In this document: one piece after another, positions 57,696 to 64,000 of the stretch
How the letters are laid out: every line of letters starts with the position of its first letter
Position numbering within the stretch: the stretch's first letter is position 1
From: Pseudomonas baltica
GTDB taxonomy: Bacteria > Pseudomonadota > Gammaproteobacteria > Pseudomonadales > Pseudomonadaceae
Reading direction: 5' to 3'
NCBI RefSeq assembly: GCF_031880315.1
Contig: NZ_CP134771.1
Location: forward strand, 4,522,501 to 4,586,500
DNA length: 64,000 nucleotides
Notes under the pieces: generated by a model
Databases searched by the model: none
What the model saw: the letters and a program-made list of their open reading frames with translations, nothing else
Told to the model about the DNA's origin: nothing
Position numbers and translations under genes: made by a program

Positions 57696-58325
57696 ATGTC
57701 CAATACAGCAATTCACGGCGCTGTCGCCGACGGCCATGGTCACGATCATGGCCACGATGATCATCACGACGCCGGGGCCATGACGGTCTTCGGCTTCTGG
57801 ATCTACCTGATGACGGACTGCATCCTGTTCGCGTCGATCTTTGCCGCGTACGCAGTCCTGGTAAACAACGTTGCTGGCGGGCCTTCGGGCGCCGACATCT
57901 TCGAACTGCCTTATGTGCTGGTCGAAACCGCAGCGCTGCTGTTGAGCTCCATCACCTTCGGCTTCTCGATGCTGGCGATGTACAAGGGTGACAAGGGCAA
58001 AGTGCTGCTGTGGCTGTTCATCACGTTCCTGTTCGGTCTGGTCTTCATCGGCATGGAAATCAATGAATTCCACAAGCTGATCGAAGAAGGTTTCGGCCCG
58101 GATCGCAGTGGCTTCCTGACCGGGTTCTTCACCCTGGTTGGCACCCACGGGGTGCACGTGACCAGCGGTCTGTTGTGGATGGCCGTGGTTATGCTGCAAG
58201 TACGCAAGTACGGCCTGACGCCTACCAATCAGACGCGCATGAGCTGCCTGAGTTTGTTCTGGCACTTCCTGGACGTGGTCTGGATCTGCGTATTCACCGT
58301 TGTCTACCTGCTGGGGACCCTGTAA
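57696..58325 (+). CDS. cyoC: cytochrome bo3 ubiquinol oxidase subunit III
   Basis: The 209-aa subunit III has five membrane helices and the HGxHVxxGLLW motif ([17 protein letters not shown]). The N terminus is His-rich ([12 protein letters not shown]), a feature that may bind metal. It starts 3 bases after cyoB and its stop shares one base with the cyoD start. Confidence 0.96.
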   Translation: MSNTAIHGAVADGHGHDHGHDDHHDAGAMTVFGFWIYLMTDCILFASIFAAYAVLVNNVAGGPSGADIFELPYVLVETAALLLSSITFGFSMLAMYKGDKGKVLLWLFITFLFGLVFIGMEINEFHKLIEEGFGPDRSGFLTGFFTLVGTHGVHVTSGLLWMAVVMLQVRKYGLTPTNQTRMSCLSLFWHFLDVVWICVFTVVYLLGTL

Positions 58326-58657
58326 TGGCTAACGCACATACCACTTCCGCCGGCAGCAGCCACGGTAGCCACAAGTCGTACCTGATCGGTTTCATCCTGT
58401 CGGTGATCCTGACCGCGATTCCGTTCGCCGCAGTCATGACCCACGCGCTGCCCAAGGACATGACCCTGCTGGTCGTCCTGGTCACCGCCGTGGTTCAGGT
58501 CCTGGTGCACCTGGTGTACTTCCTGCACCTTGACCGCAGCTCCGAACAGCGCTGGAACGTGATTGCATTCGTGTTCTCGGCATTGATCATTGCGTTCCTG
58601 GTCGGCTTGTCGCTGTGGATCATGTTCAGCATTCATCACTTCATGATGGCGAAGTGA
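58325..58657 (+). CDS. cyoD: cytochrome bo3 ubiquinol oxidase subunit IV
   Basis: The 110-aa small subunit has three membrane helices (IGFILSVILTAIPFAAVMTH, VLVTAVVQVLVHLVYFLHL, FVFSALIIAFLVGLSLWIMF) with a Ser/His-rich N terminus. It stabilises the oxidase complex. ATG overlaps the cyoC stop (TAATG). Confidence 0.95.
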   Translation: MANAHTTSAGSSHGSHKSYLIGFILSVILTAIPFAAVMTHALPKDMTLLVVLVTAVVQVLVHLVYFLHLDRSSEQRWNVIAFVFSALIIAFLVGLSLWIMFSIHHFMMAK

Positions 58658-58666
58658 GGCAGGCGC

Positions 58667-59542
58667 ATGTCCATTAAGCACTTTATCCAAATCACCAAAC
58701 CGGGGATCATTTTCGGTAACGTGCTTTCTGTGGCAGGCGGCTTTTTCCTGGCCTCGCAAGGAACGGTCAATCTTTGGCTGTTCCTCGCTACAGTGATTGG
58801 TACTTCGTTGGTGGTGGCGTCGGGCTGTGCATTCAACAATTGCATCGACCGCGACATCGACGTGAAGATGGAGCGCACCAAGAACCGCGCGTTGGTCCAG
58901 GGCGAGATTTCTCTGAAAGTCGCCCTGACCTACGCCACGGTGCTGGGTGTCGCCGGGCTGGGCATGCTCTGCGAGCTGGCCAACCCGCTGGCCTCGCTGT
59001 TCGGCCTGATCGGTTTCATCATCTACGTCGGTTTCTACAGCCTCTATCTGAAGCGCAAGTCGGTTCACGGCACGCTGGTGGGCAGCCTCTCCGGGGCCAT
59101 GCCACCGGTCATCGGCTATGTCGCGGTGAGCAATCACTTCGACCTGGCCGCGCTGACCCTGCTGGTGATGTTCAGCCTGTGGCAGATGCCGCACTCGTAC
59201 GCAATCGCGATCTTTCGCTTCAACGATTACCTGGCAGCGTCCATTCCGGTGCTGCCGGTCAAGCGCGGTATCGAAGTCGCCAAGCGGCACATCCTGTATT
59301 ACATCGCGGCGTTTCTGGTCGCTACGCTGATGCTGACTCTTGGTGGCTATGCCGGCATGAGTTACATGGCAGTGGCGGCGGCGATGGGCATGTACTGGCT
59401 GTACATGGCCTGGACCGGCTACAAGACCTCAGATGACGTGAAGTGGGCGCGCAAGCTGTTCGTGTTCTCGATCTTCACCATCACGGCGCTGAGCATCATG
59501 ATGTCCGTGGACTTCAAGATCCCGACGGTGCTGCTTACCTAA
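58667..59542 (+). CDS. cyoE: protoheme IX farnesyltransferase (heme O synthase)
   Basis: The 291-aa UbiA-type prenyltransferase adds a farnesyl group to haem b to make haem O for the bo3 oxidase. Nine membrane helices. The Asp-rich motifs are [20 protein letters not shown] (first) and a [22 protein letters not shown] second site. It is the last gene of the operon, followed by a terminator. Confidence 0.96.
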   Translation: MSIKHFIQITKPGIIFGNVLSVAGGFFLASQGTVNLWLFLATVIGTSLVVASGCAFNNCIDRDIDVKMERTKNRALVQGEISLKVALTYATVLGVAGLGMLCELANPLASLFGLIGFIIYVGFYSLYLKRKSVHGTLVGSLSGAMPPVIGYVAVSNHFDLAALTLLVMFSLWQMPHSYAIAIFRFNDYLAASIPVLPVKRGIEVAKRHILYYIAAFLVATLMLTLGGYAGMSYMAVAAAMGMYWLYMAWTGYKTSDDVKWARKLFVFSIFTITALSIMMSVDFKIPTVLLT

Positions 59543-59588
59543 GCGTATTGTTTTACGCGTAGGTGCCAGGCGTTAGCCTACTGCCATA

Positions 59589-59626
59589 CGAAACGCCCCG
59601 GGCCTCAAGGTTTCGGGGCGTTTTTG
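59589..59626 (+). terminator. cyo operon terminator
   Basis: AAACGCCCCG ... CGGGGCGTTTTTG hairpin (loop GGCCTCAAGGTTT) ends the cyoABCDE operon 47 bases after cyoE. It is a strong Rho-independent terminator. Confidence 0.9.
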
Positions 59627-59691
59627 TTTTTGTGGGATTCGGGTTTGGGCCTGGTTGTGCTGGAGTTTGCGCGGTTTTGAGATGGGGGTGT

Positions 59692-59922
59692 GGGCCTGCT
59701 TGCGCTCCAGCCTGCGCTCCAGCCTGCGCAGCGGCCTGCCATTGGCCCCTCGCCTAGGCTCGGGGTGCCCGCGTTCCGTCAGCTGAACAGAAGGCACGCC
59801 TCGACGCGCCATCCATGGCGCAACGAGGCTTTGCCGGCATCCACGCCGGCAAGCCCTCTGTTCAGCTGACGGAACGCGGCCTGCTGGAGGGCCGCCGCAC
59901 AGGCTGGAGCGCAAGCAGGCCC
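59692..59922. repeat. large nested inverted repeat
   Basis: A 23-base arm at 59692-59714 is the exact reverse complement of 59900-59922. Nested inside, 59771-59790 is the exact reverse complement of 59858-59877, and a third palindrome, TTGCCGGC-ATCCAC-GCCGGCAA, sits at 59831-59852. A tandem 12-mer (TGCGCTCCAGCC, twice) extends the left arm. Both strands can fold into one long hairpin. It lies in the gap between cyoE and alaC, which has no gene. Confidence 0.75.
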
Positions 59923-60056
59923 ATACCGACCCAGCCCCCTCGCCCAATGAAAAACACTGGACAACCCCAACCCAGGGCCATTATCTTTCCTGCCGTGGCC
60001 ACCGCAGTGGCCGACGTCGCTCGGACGGTTCCGGGCGCTTACGTTTCGAGGAAGTC

Positions 60057-61265
60057 ATGGCCGAACATCGTTCGCCGCGCCGCTTTGCGCGCATAGATCG
60101 TCTCCCCCCCTATGTTTTCAATATCACTGCCGAGCTGAAGATGGCCGCGCGTCGTCGTGGCGAAGACATCATCGACTTGAGCATGGGCAACCCCGACGGG
60201 CCGACGCCGCCGCACATCGTCGAAAAACTCTGCAGCGTCGCCCAGCGCGAAGACACCCACGGTTACTCCACCTCTCGCGGTATCCCGCGCCTGCGCCGGG
60301 CAATCTCGCGGTGGTACAAGGATCGCTACGACGTCGAGATCGACCCTGAAGACGAAGCCATCGTTACCATCGGTTCCAAGGAAGGCCTGGCGCACCTGAT
60401 GCTGGCCACCCTGGACCAAGGCGACACCGTCCTGGTGCCCAACCCCAGCTACCCGATTCACATCTACGGTGCCGTGATTGCCGGCGCCCAGGTGCGCTCG
60501 GTGCCACTGGTGCCAGGGGTGGATTTCTTCAACGAGCTGGAGCGGGCGATTCGCGAGTCCATCCCCAAGCCGAAGATGATGATTCTGGGCTTCCCGTCCA
60601 ACCCGACCGCGCAATGCGTGGAACTGGATTTTTTCGAGCGCGTGGTGGCCCTGGCCAAGCGCTACGACGTGCTGGTGGTGCACGACCTCGCTTACGCCGA
60701 CATCGTCTACGACGGCTGGAAAGCCCCTTCGATCATGCAGGTGCCGGGCGCCAAGGACATCGCGGTCGAGTTCTTCACCCTGTCCAAGAGCTACAACATG
60801 GCCGGCTGGCGGATTGGCTTCATGGTCGGCAACGCGGAACTGGTCAACGCCCTGGCGCGGATCAAAAGCTACCACGACTATGGCACCTTCACGCCGTTGC
60901 AGGTCGCCGCCATCGCCGCGTTGGAAGGCGATCAGCAGTGCGTGCTGGACATCGCCGAGCAGTATCGCCAGCGCCGCAACGTGCTGGTCAAGGGCCTGCA
61001 CGAACTGGGCTGGATGGTCGAGAACCCCAAGGCGTCGATGTACGTGTGGGCCAAGATCCCCGAGGCGTATGCGCATCTGGGCTCGCTGGAGTTCGCCAAG
61101 AAGCTGCTGGCCGAAGCCAAGGTCTGCGTGTCGCCGGGTATCGGCTTTGGCGACTACGGCGACGATCATGTGCGCTTCGCGCTGATCGAGAACCAGGACC
61201 GGATCCGGCAGGCAGTGCGCGGGATTCGGCAGATGTTCCGGGCGGATGACAAGGCCAGAGTCTGA
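60057..61265 (+). CDS. alaC: alanine transaminase
   Basis: The 402-aa PLP aminotransferase makes alanine from pyruvate and glutamate. It has the class I fold with Asp in [10 protein letters not shown], Schiff-base Lys244 in [13 protein letters not shown] and Arg in [10 protein letters not shown] near the end. Sequence style and position after cyoE match AlaC in other pseudomonads. No ribosome site is obvious. Confidence 0.92.
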   Translation: MAEHRSPRRFARIDRLPPYVFNITAELKMAARRRGEDIIDLSMGNPDGPTPPHIVEKLCSVAQREDTHGYSTSRGIPRLRRAISRWYKDRYDVEIDPEDEAIVTIGSKEGLAHLMLATLDQGDTVLVPNPSYPIHIYGAVIAGAQVRSVPLVPGVDFFNELERAIRESIPKPKMMILGFPSNPTAQCVELDFFERVVALAKRYDVLVVHDLAYADIVYDGWKAPSIMQVPGAKDIAVEFFTLSKSYNMAGWRIGFMVGNAELVNALARIKSYHDYGTFTPLQVAAIAALEGDQQCVLDIAEQYRQRRNVLVKGLHELGWMVENPKASMYVWAKIPEAYAHLGSLEFAKKLLAEAKVCVSPGIGFGDYGDDHVRFALIENQDRIRQAVRGIRQMFRADDKARV

Positions 61266-61277
61266 TACTGCGCGGTC

Positions 61278-61310
61278 CCTGTGGGCGCGTGCAGAGCCCG
61301 CTCCCACAGG
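61278..61310. repeat. REP palindrome
   Basis: CCTGTGGGCGCGTGC paired with GAGCCCGCTCCCACAGG forms a hairpin just after alaC. The remaining 61311-61686 gap shows no gene; it should hold the cfa promoter. Confidence 0.7.
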
Positions 61311-61686
61311 TGAAAGTGTTGCGCATGGTGGCTCAGCGTAGTGATCAGGTTCCAGCCATCACCGTACAACACGGTATTTTCCGGGAAACCCGGTGCTGGG
61401 CTACGCTGCATATACTTGCTACTGGATTATTACCGATCCGGAAAATAACTTTTCCCAAATGGGTATTTTTAACTGCGCGCATTCGGGCCTAAGCTCGATT
61501 GATTAGCTGATGATGAAAATATCCATGAAAGTGCGTCATAAAGTCGCCCCGCATCGCCACTGCCATTGCCTCACGGGCGCCGGGGGCTATGCTGTGGACG
61601 GCACTTTTGCTTTTTGCGTGAGTTCTAAATTTTTGGACGTACGACTCGCGCATTACTAGATCGAATGCAAAGAACAGGGGATCGCT

Positions 61687-62841
61687 ATGCACACCAAGCT
61701 TTCTGGTTCACCCGCTTCTTCTACCCGCAGCACCAGTGCGTTGCGGTTTACCCAAGATCTGCTGTCCAAAGCTGGCCTGAGCGTGGATGGACGCGCCCCA
61801 TGGGACATGCAGATCAAGGACCCCAAAGTTCCCGAGCGCGCGCTCGCCGAGGGCAACCTCGGCCTGGGCGAGGCCTACATGAACGGCGACTGGGATGCCG
61901 AGCAACTCGATGAGTTCTTTGCGCGTCTGTTGCGCTCCGGGGTAGCGGACCTGGTCAACCCGGCGGCGCTGTTGTTCCATGCGGTGCGTGCCAAGTTGGT
62001 CAACCTGCAAAGCCGCAGCCGCGCCTTTCAGGTGGGGGAGCAGCATTACGATCTAGGCAATGACTTCTATGAAAGCATGCTCGACCCGCGCATGGCCTAC
62101 ACCTGCGGTTACTGGCGCGATGCCAAGGACCTGACCGAAGCGCAGAACGCCAAGCTCGACCTGATCTGTCGCAAATTGAACCTGCAACCTGGCCAGCGCG
62201 TGCTGGATATCGGCTGTGGCTGGGGCAGTTTCATGTCTTATGCAGCCGAGCACTATGGTGTCGAGTGCGTAGGTGTGACCATCTCCAAGGAGCAGTGCGA
62301 CTGGGCCAAGCGTCAATACCCGGACCTGCCGCTGGAGTTTCGCCTGCAGGATTACCGTGAAGTCGACGAGCAGTTCGATCACATCGTCAGCGTCGGCATG
62401 TTCGAGCACGTCGGCCGCAAGAATCACCGCACCTACATGGAAATGGCCCATCGTTGCCTCAAGGACGACGGCCTGTTCCTGCTGCACACCATCGGCAAGA
62501 ACCAGCGCAACAGCTCCACCGATCGCTGGATCGATAAATACATCTTCCCCAACGGCGACTTGCCGTCCATCGGTCAGATCGGCGATTCCATCGATGGACT
62601 GTTCGTGGCCGAAGACATGCACAACTTCGGCGCCGACTACGATAAGACACTGATGGCCTGGTGCGAGAACTTCGAAGCGGCCTGGCCACGCTTCTCGCAA
62701 GTCATGGGCGAGCGTTTCTATCGCATGTGGCGTTATTATCTGCTGTCGTGCGCCGGGGCTTTTCGAGCCCGTGATATACAGCTCTGGCAATGGGTACTGT
62801 CGAAAAAAGGCGTACTCGGCGGCTATGAGCGCGTCGTTTGA
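61687..62841 (+). CDS. cfa: cyclopropane-fatty-acyl-phospholipid synthase
   Basis: The enzyme transfers a methylene group from S-adenosylmethionine to the double bonds of membrane phospholipids, usually in stationary phase. The 384-aa protein has an N-terminal acyl-substrate domain and the methyltransferase fold: LDIGCGWGSFMSYAAEHYG near residue 176, the QDYREVDEQFDHIVSVGMFEHV region and the bicarbonate/active-site stretch near the end. ATG follows AGGGGATCGCT. A long leader (about 180 bases) upstream suggests stationary-phase control, which is inference from the family. Confidence 0.93.
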   Translation: MHTKLSGSPASSTRSTSALRFTQDLLSKAGLSVDGRAPWDMQIKDPKVPERALAEGNLGLGEAYMNGDWDAEQLDEFFARLLRSGVADLVNPAALLFHAVRAKLVNLQSRSRAFQVGEQHYDLGNDFYESMLDPRMAYTCGYWRDAKDLTEAQNAKLDLICRKLNLQPGQRVLDIGCGWGSFMSYAAEHYGVECVGVTISKEQCDWAKRQYPDLPLEFRLQDYREVDEQFDHIVSVGMFEHVGRKNHRTYMEMAHRCLKDDGLFLLHTIGKNQRNSSTDRWIDKYIFPNGDLPSIGQIGDSIDGLFVAEDMHNFGADYDKTLMAWCENFEAAWPRFSQVMGERFYRMWRYYLLSCAGAFRARDIQLWQWVLSKKGVLGGYERVV

Positions 62842-62859
62842 TCAATCAAGGAATTCCCG

Positions 62860-63834
62860 ATGTCCAGTTATTTCCCCGCGACACGTCCACGTCGTCTGCG
62901 GCGCAACGAGCACTTGAGGTCGATGTTCCAGGAGGCGGAGTTCAGCCTGGATGACCTGGTGCTACCGATTTTCGTCGAGGAAGGCATCGACGATTTCGTC
63001 CCGATCAAGACCATGCCCGGGGTCAATCGCATCCCCGAGTCGAAGCTGGCCAGCGAGATCGAACGCTACGCCCGCGCGGGTATCCGCTCGGTCATGACTT
63101 TCGGCGTTTCGCACCATCTCGACGAGACCGGCAGCGACACCTGGAACGACAACGGCCTGGTGGCGCGCATGTCGCGCATCATCAAGGACACCGCTCCGCA
63201 GATGGTGGTCATGTCCGATACCTGCTTCTGCGAGTACACCTCTCACGGCCACTGCGGCGTGCTGCACGGTCATGAAGTCGACAACGACGCGACGCTGATC
63301 AACCTTGGCCGCCAGGCCGTGGTGGCCGCTCAGGCGGGCGCGGATTTCATTGCGCCATCGGCGGCGATGGATGGCCAGGTGCAGGCGATCCGCGGTGCCC
63401 TGGACGCAGCGGGCTTCAGCCAGACCTCGATCATGGCCTATTCCACCAAGTTCGCCTCGGCGCTGTACGGCCCGTTCCGTGAAGCCGGTGGCACGGCACT
63501 GACCGGTGACCGCAAGACCTACCAGATGAACCCGATGAACCGCCGTGAAGCGGTGCGCGAGTCGCTGCTGGACGAGCAGGAAGGTGCCGACGCGATCATG
63601 GTCAAACCGGCCGGTGCGTATCTGGACATCATTCGCGACATCCGCGAAGCCTCACGCTTGCCCCTGGCGGCGTATCAGGTGAGTGGCGAGTACGCGATGA
63701 TCAAGTTCGGCGCGCAGGCCGGTGCCATCGACGAGGCGCGCGTGATGCGCGAAAGCCTGGGCGCGATCAAGCGTGCGGGCGCGGATCTGATCTTCACCTA
63801 CTTCGCCATGGACATCGCCCGCGACGGGATTTGA
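62860..63834 (+). CDS. hemB: delta-aminolevulinic acid dehydratase, zinc type
   Basis: The enzyme condenses two 5-aminolevulinates to porphobilinogen for haem. The 324-aa protein has the catalytic lysines Lys197 (STKFAS) and Lys249 (VKPAG) and a three-cysteine zinc site: Cys122, 124 and 132 in [15 protein letters not shown]. This is the enterobacterial (zinc) type. Pseudomonads usually carry a magnesium-type HemB without these cysteines, so this is probably a second, zinc-dependent copy. It starts 18 bases after the cfa stop, so the two may be co-transcribed. Confidence 0.93.
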   Translation: MSSYFPATRPRRLRRNEHLRSMFQEAEFSLDDLVLPIFVEEGIDDFVPIKTMPGVNRIPESKLASEIERYARAGIRSVMTFGVSHHLDETGSDTWNDNGLVARMSRIIKDTAPQMVVMSDTCFCEYTSHGHCGVLHGHEVDNDATLINLGRQAVVAAQAGADFIAPSAAMDGQVQAIRGALDAAGFSQTSIMAYSTKFASALYGPFREAGGTALTGDRKTYQMNPMNRREAVRESLLDEQEGADAIMVKPAGAYLDIIRDIREASRLPLAAYQVSGEYAMIKFGAQAGAIDEARVMRESLGAIKRAGADLIFTYFAMDIARDGI

Positions 63835-63844
63835 TCCACGCAAT

Positions 63845-63878
63845 GCCCCTGTAGGAGCGAGCTCGTTCCCACAGGGGC
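63845..63878. repeat. REP palindrome
   Basis: GCCCCTGTAGGAGCGAG paired with CTCGTTCCCACAGGGGC forms a near-perfect hairpin between convergent hemB and the partial gene. Confidence 0.75.
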
Positions 63879-63890
63879 AGGCGAATACGC

Positions 63891-64000
63891 TCAGGCGGCA
63901 CTCGCGCGCCGTGCATACCCCATGCTCACCATCGCCAGCACTGCTACTGCGGCGATGATCACGCTGAACACCTCACCCGCCAGGCTCAAGCCGAACGGCG
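63891..64000 (-). CDS. C-terminal end of a membrane transporter (partial)
   Basis: Only the last 35 or so residues lie in the window. They end in a hydrophobic helix and basic tail (AGEVFSVIIAAVAVLAMVSM then GYARRASAA). The PFGLSLAGE start resembles the last helix of drug/metabolite (EamA) transporters, but a family call is not safe from so little. Confidence 0.4.
   Translation of the reverse strand, partial: PFGLSLAGEVFSVIIAAVAVLAMVSMGYARRASAA

Noticed and set aside
56265..58265. 666-codon open frame on the minus strand opposite cyoB-cyoC
   Set aside because: Antisense to conserved oxidase genes; the His/Gln/Asp-rich product is typical of reading against membrane-protein codons.

Overview
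This window is a piece of a Pseudomonas chromosome, most like the P. putida / P. fluorescens lineage. The signs are the order mksF-mksE-mksB facing holD-rimI, the order norR | hmp - dsbB - cyoABCDE - alaC, and many copies of the pseudomonad REP palindrome (GGGAGC...GCTCCC type) between genes.

Layout. 1-840: end of an rRNA operon (23S 3' end, 5S, terminator). 1-20.1 kb: mostly core genes: the MksFEB condensin, the cryptic psi subunit HolD with RimI, beta carbonic anhydrase, CuZn superoxide dismutase, a 2-hydroxyacid dehydrogenase, a TerC-family membrane protein and a Tat-exported phosphoesterase. They are followed by an AraC-type regulator facing a glutamate decarboxylase - aspartate:alanine antiporter - aspartate 4-decarboxylase cluster, which looks like a proton-consuming, membrane-energising amino acid module. 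20.1-27.7 kb: a dead toxin-antitoxin pair, then a decayed integrative element inserted at the 3' end of tRNA-Met. The element has a ruined integrase, a degenerate distal att copy, phage-type regulators and orphan cargo. 27.7-42.9 kb: purine permease, chemoreceptor, fosmidomycin-type efflux pump, NUDIX hydrolase, a FecI-FecR-TonB receptor iron-uptake set, a small accessory pair (DUF1493-like plus a hydrophobic STM2901-like protein), a guanidino-oxopentanoate decarboxylase and a sodium:solute symporter.

42.9-48.9 kb is a foreign, visibly AT-rich accessory segment. It holds three overlapping genes in one transcription unit: an N6-adenine-type DNA methylase with a C-terminal specificity-like region, a P-loop ATPase with a four-cysteine zinc ribbon, and a HEPN-like protein with an R-x4-H motif. 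An IS5-family transposase gene follows. I do not recognise the three-gene set as a named system; it is the best candidate here for an undescribed (probably anti-phage) system.

48.9-64 kb is core again: GNAT, CheV, NorR facing flavohemoglobin Hmp with NorR half-site arrays between them, DsbB, the cytochrome bo3 oxidase operon, a large nested inverted repeat, AlaC, cyclopropane fatty acid synthase, and a zinc-type (enterobacterial-like) HemB.

All assignments come from reading the sequence and from knowledge of the families; no database search was run.
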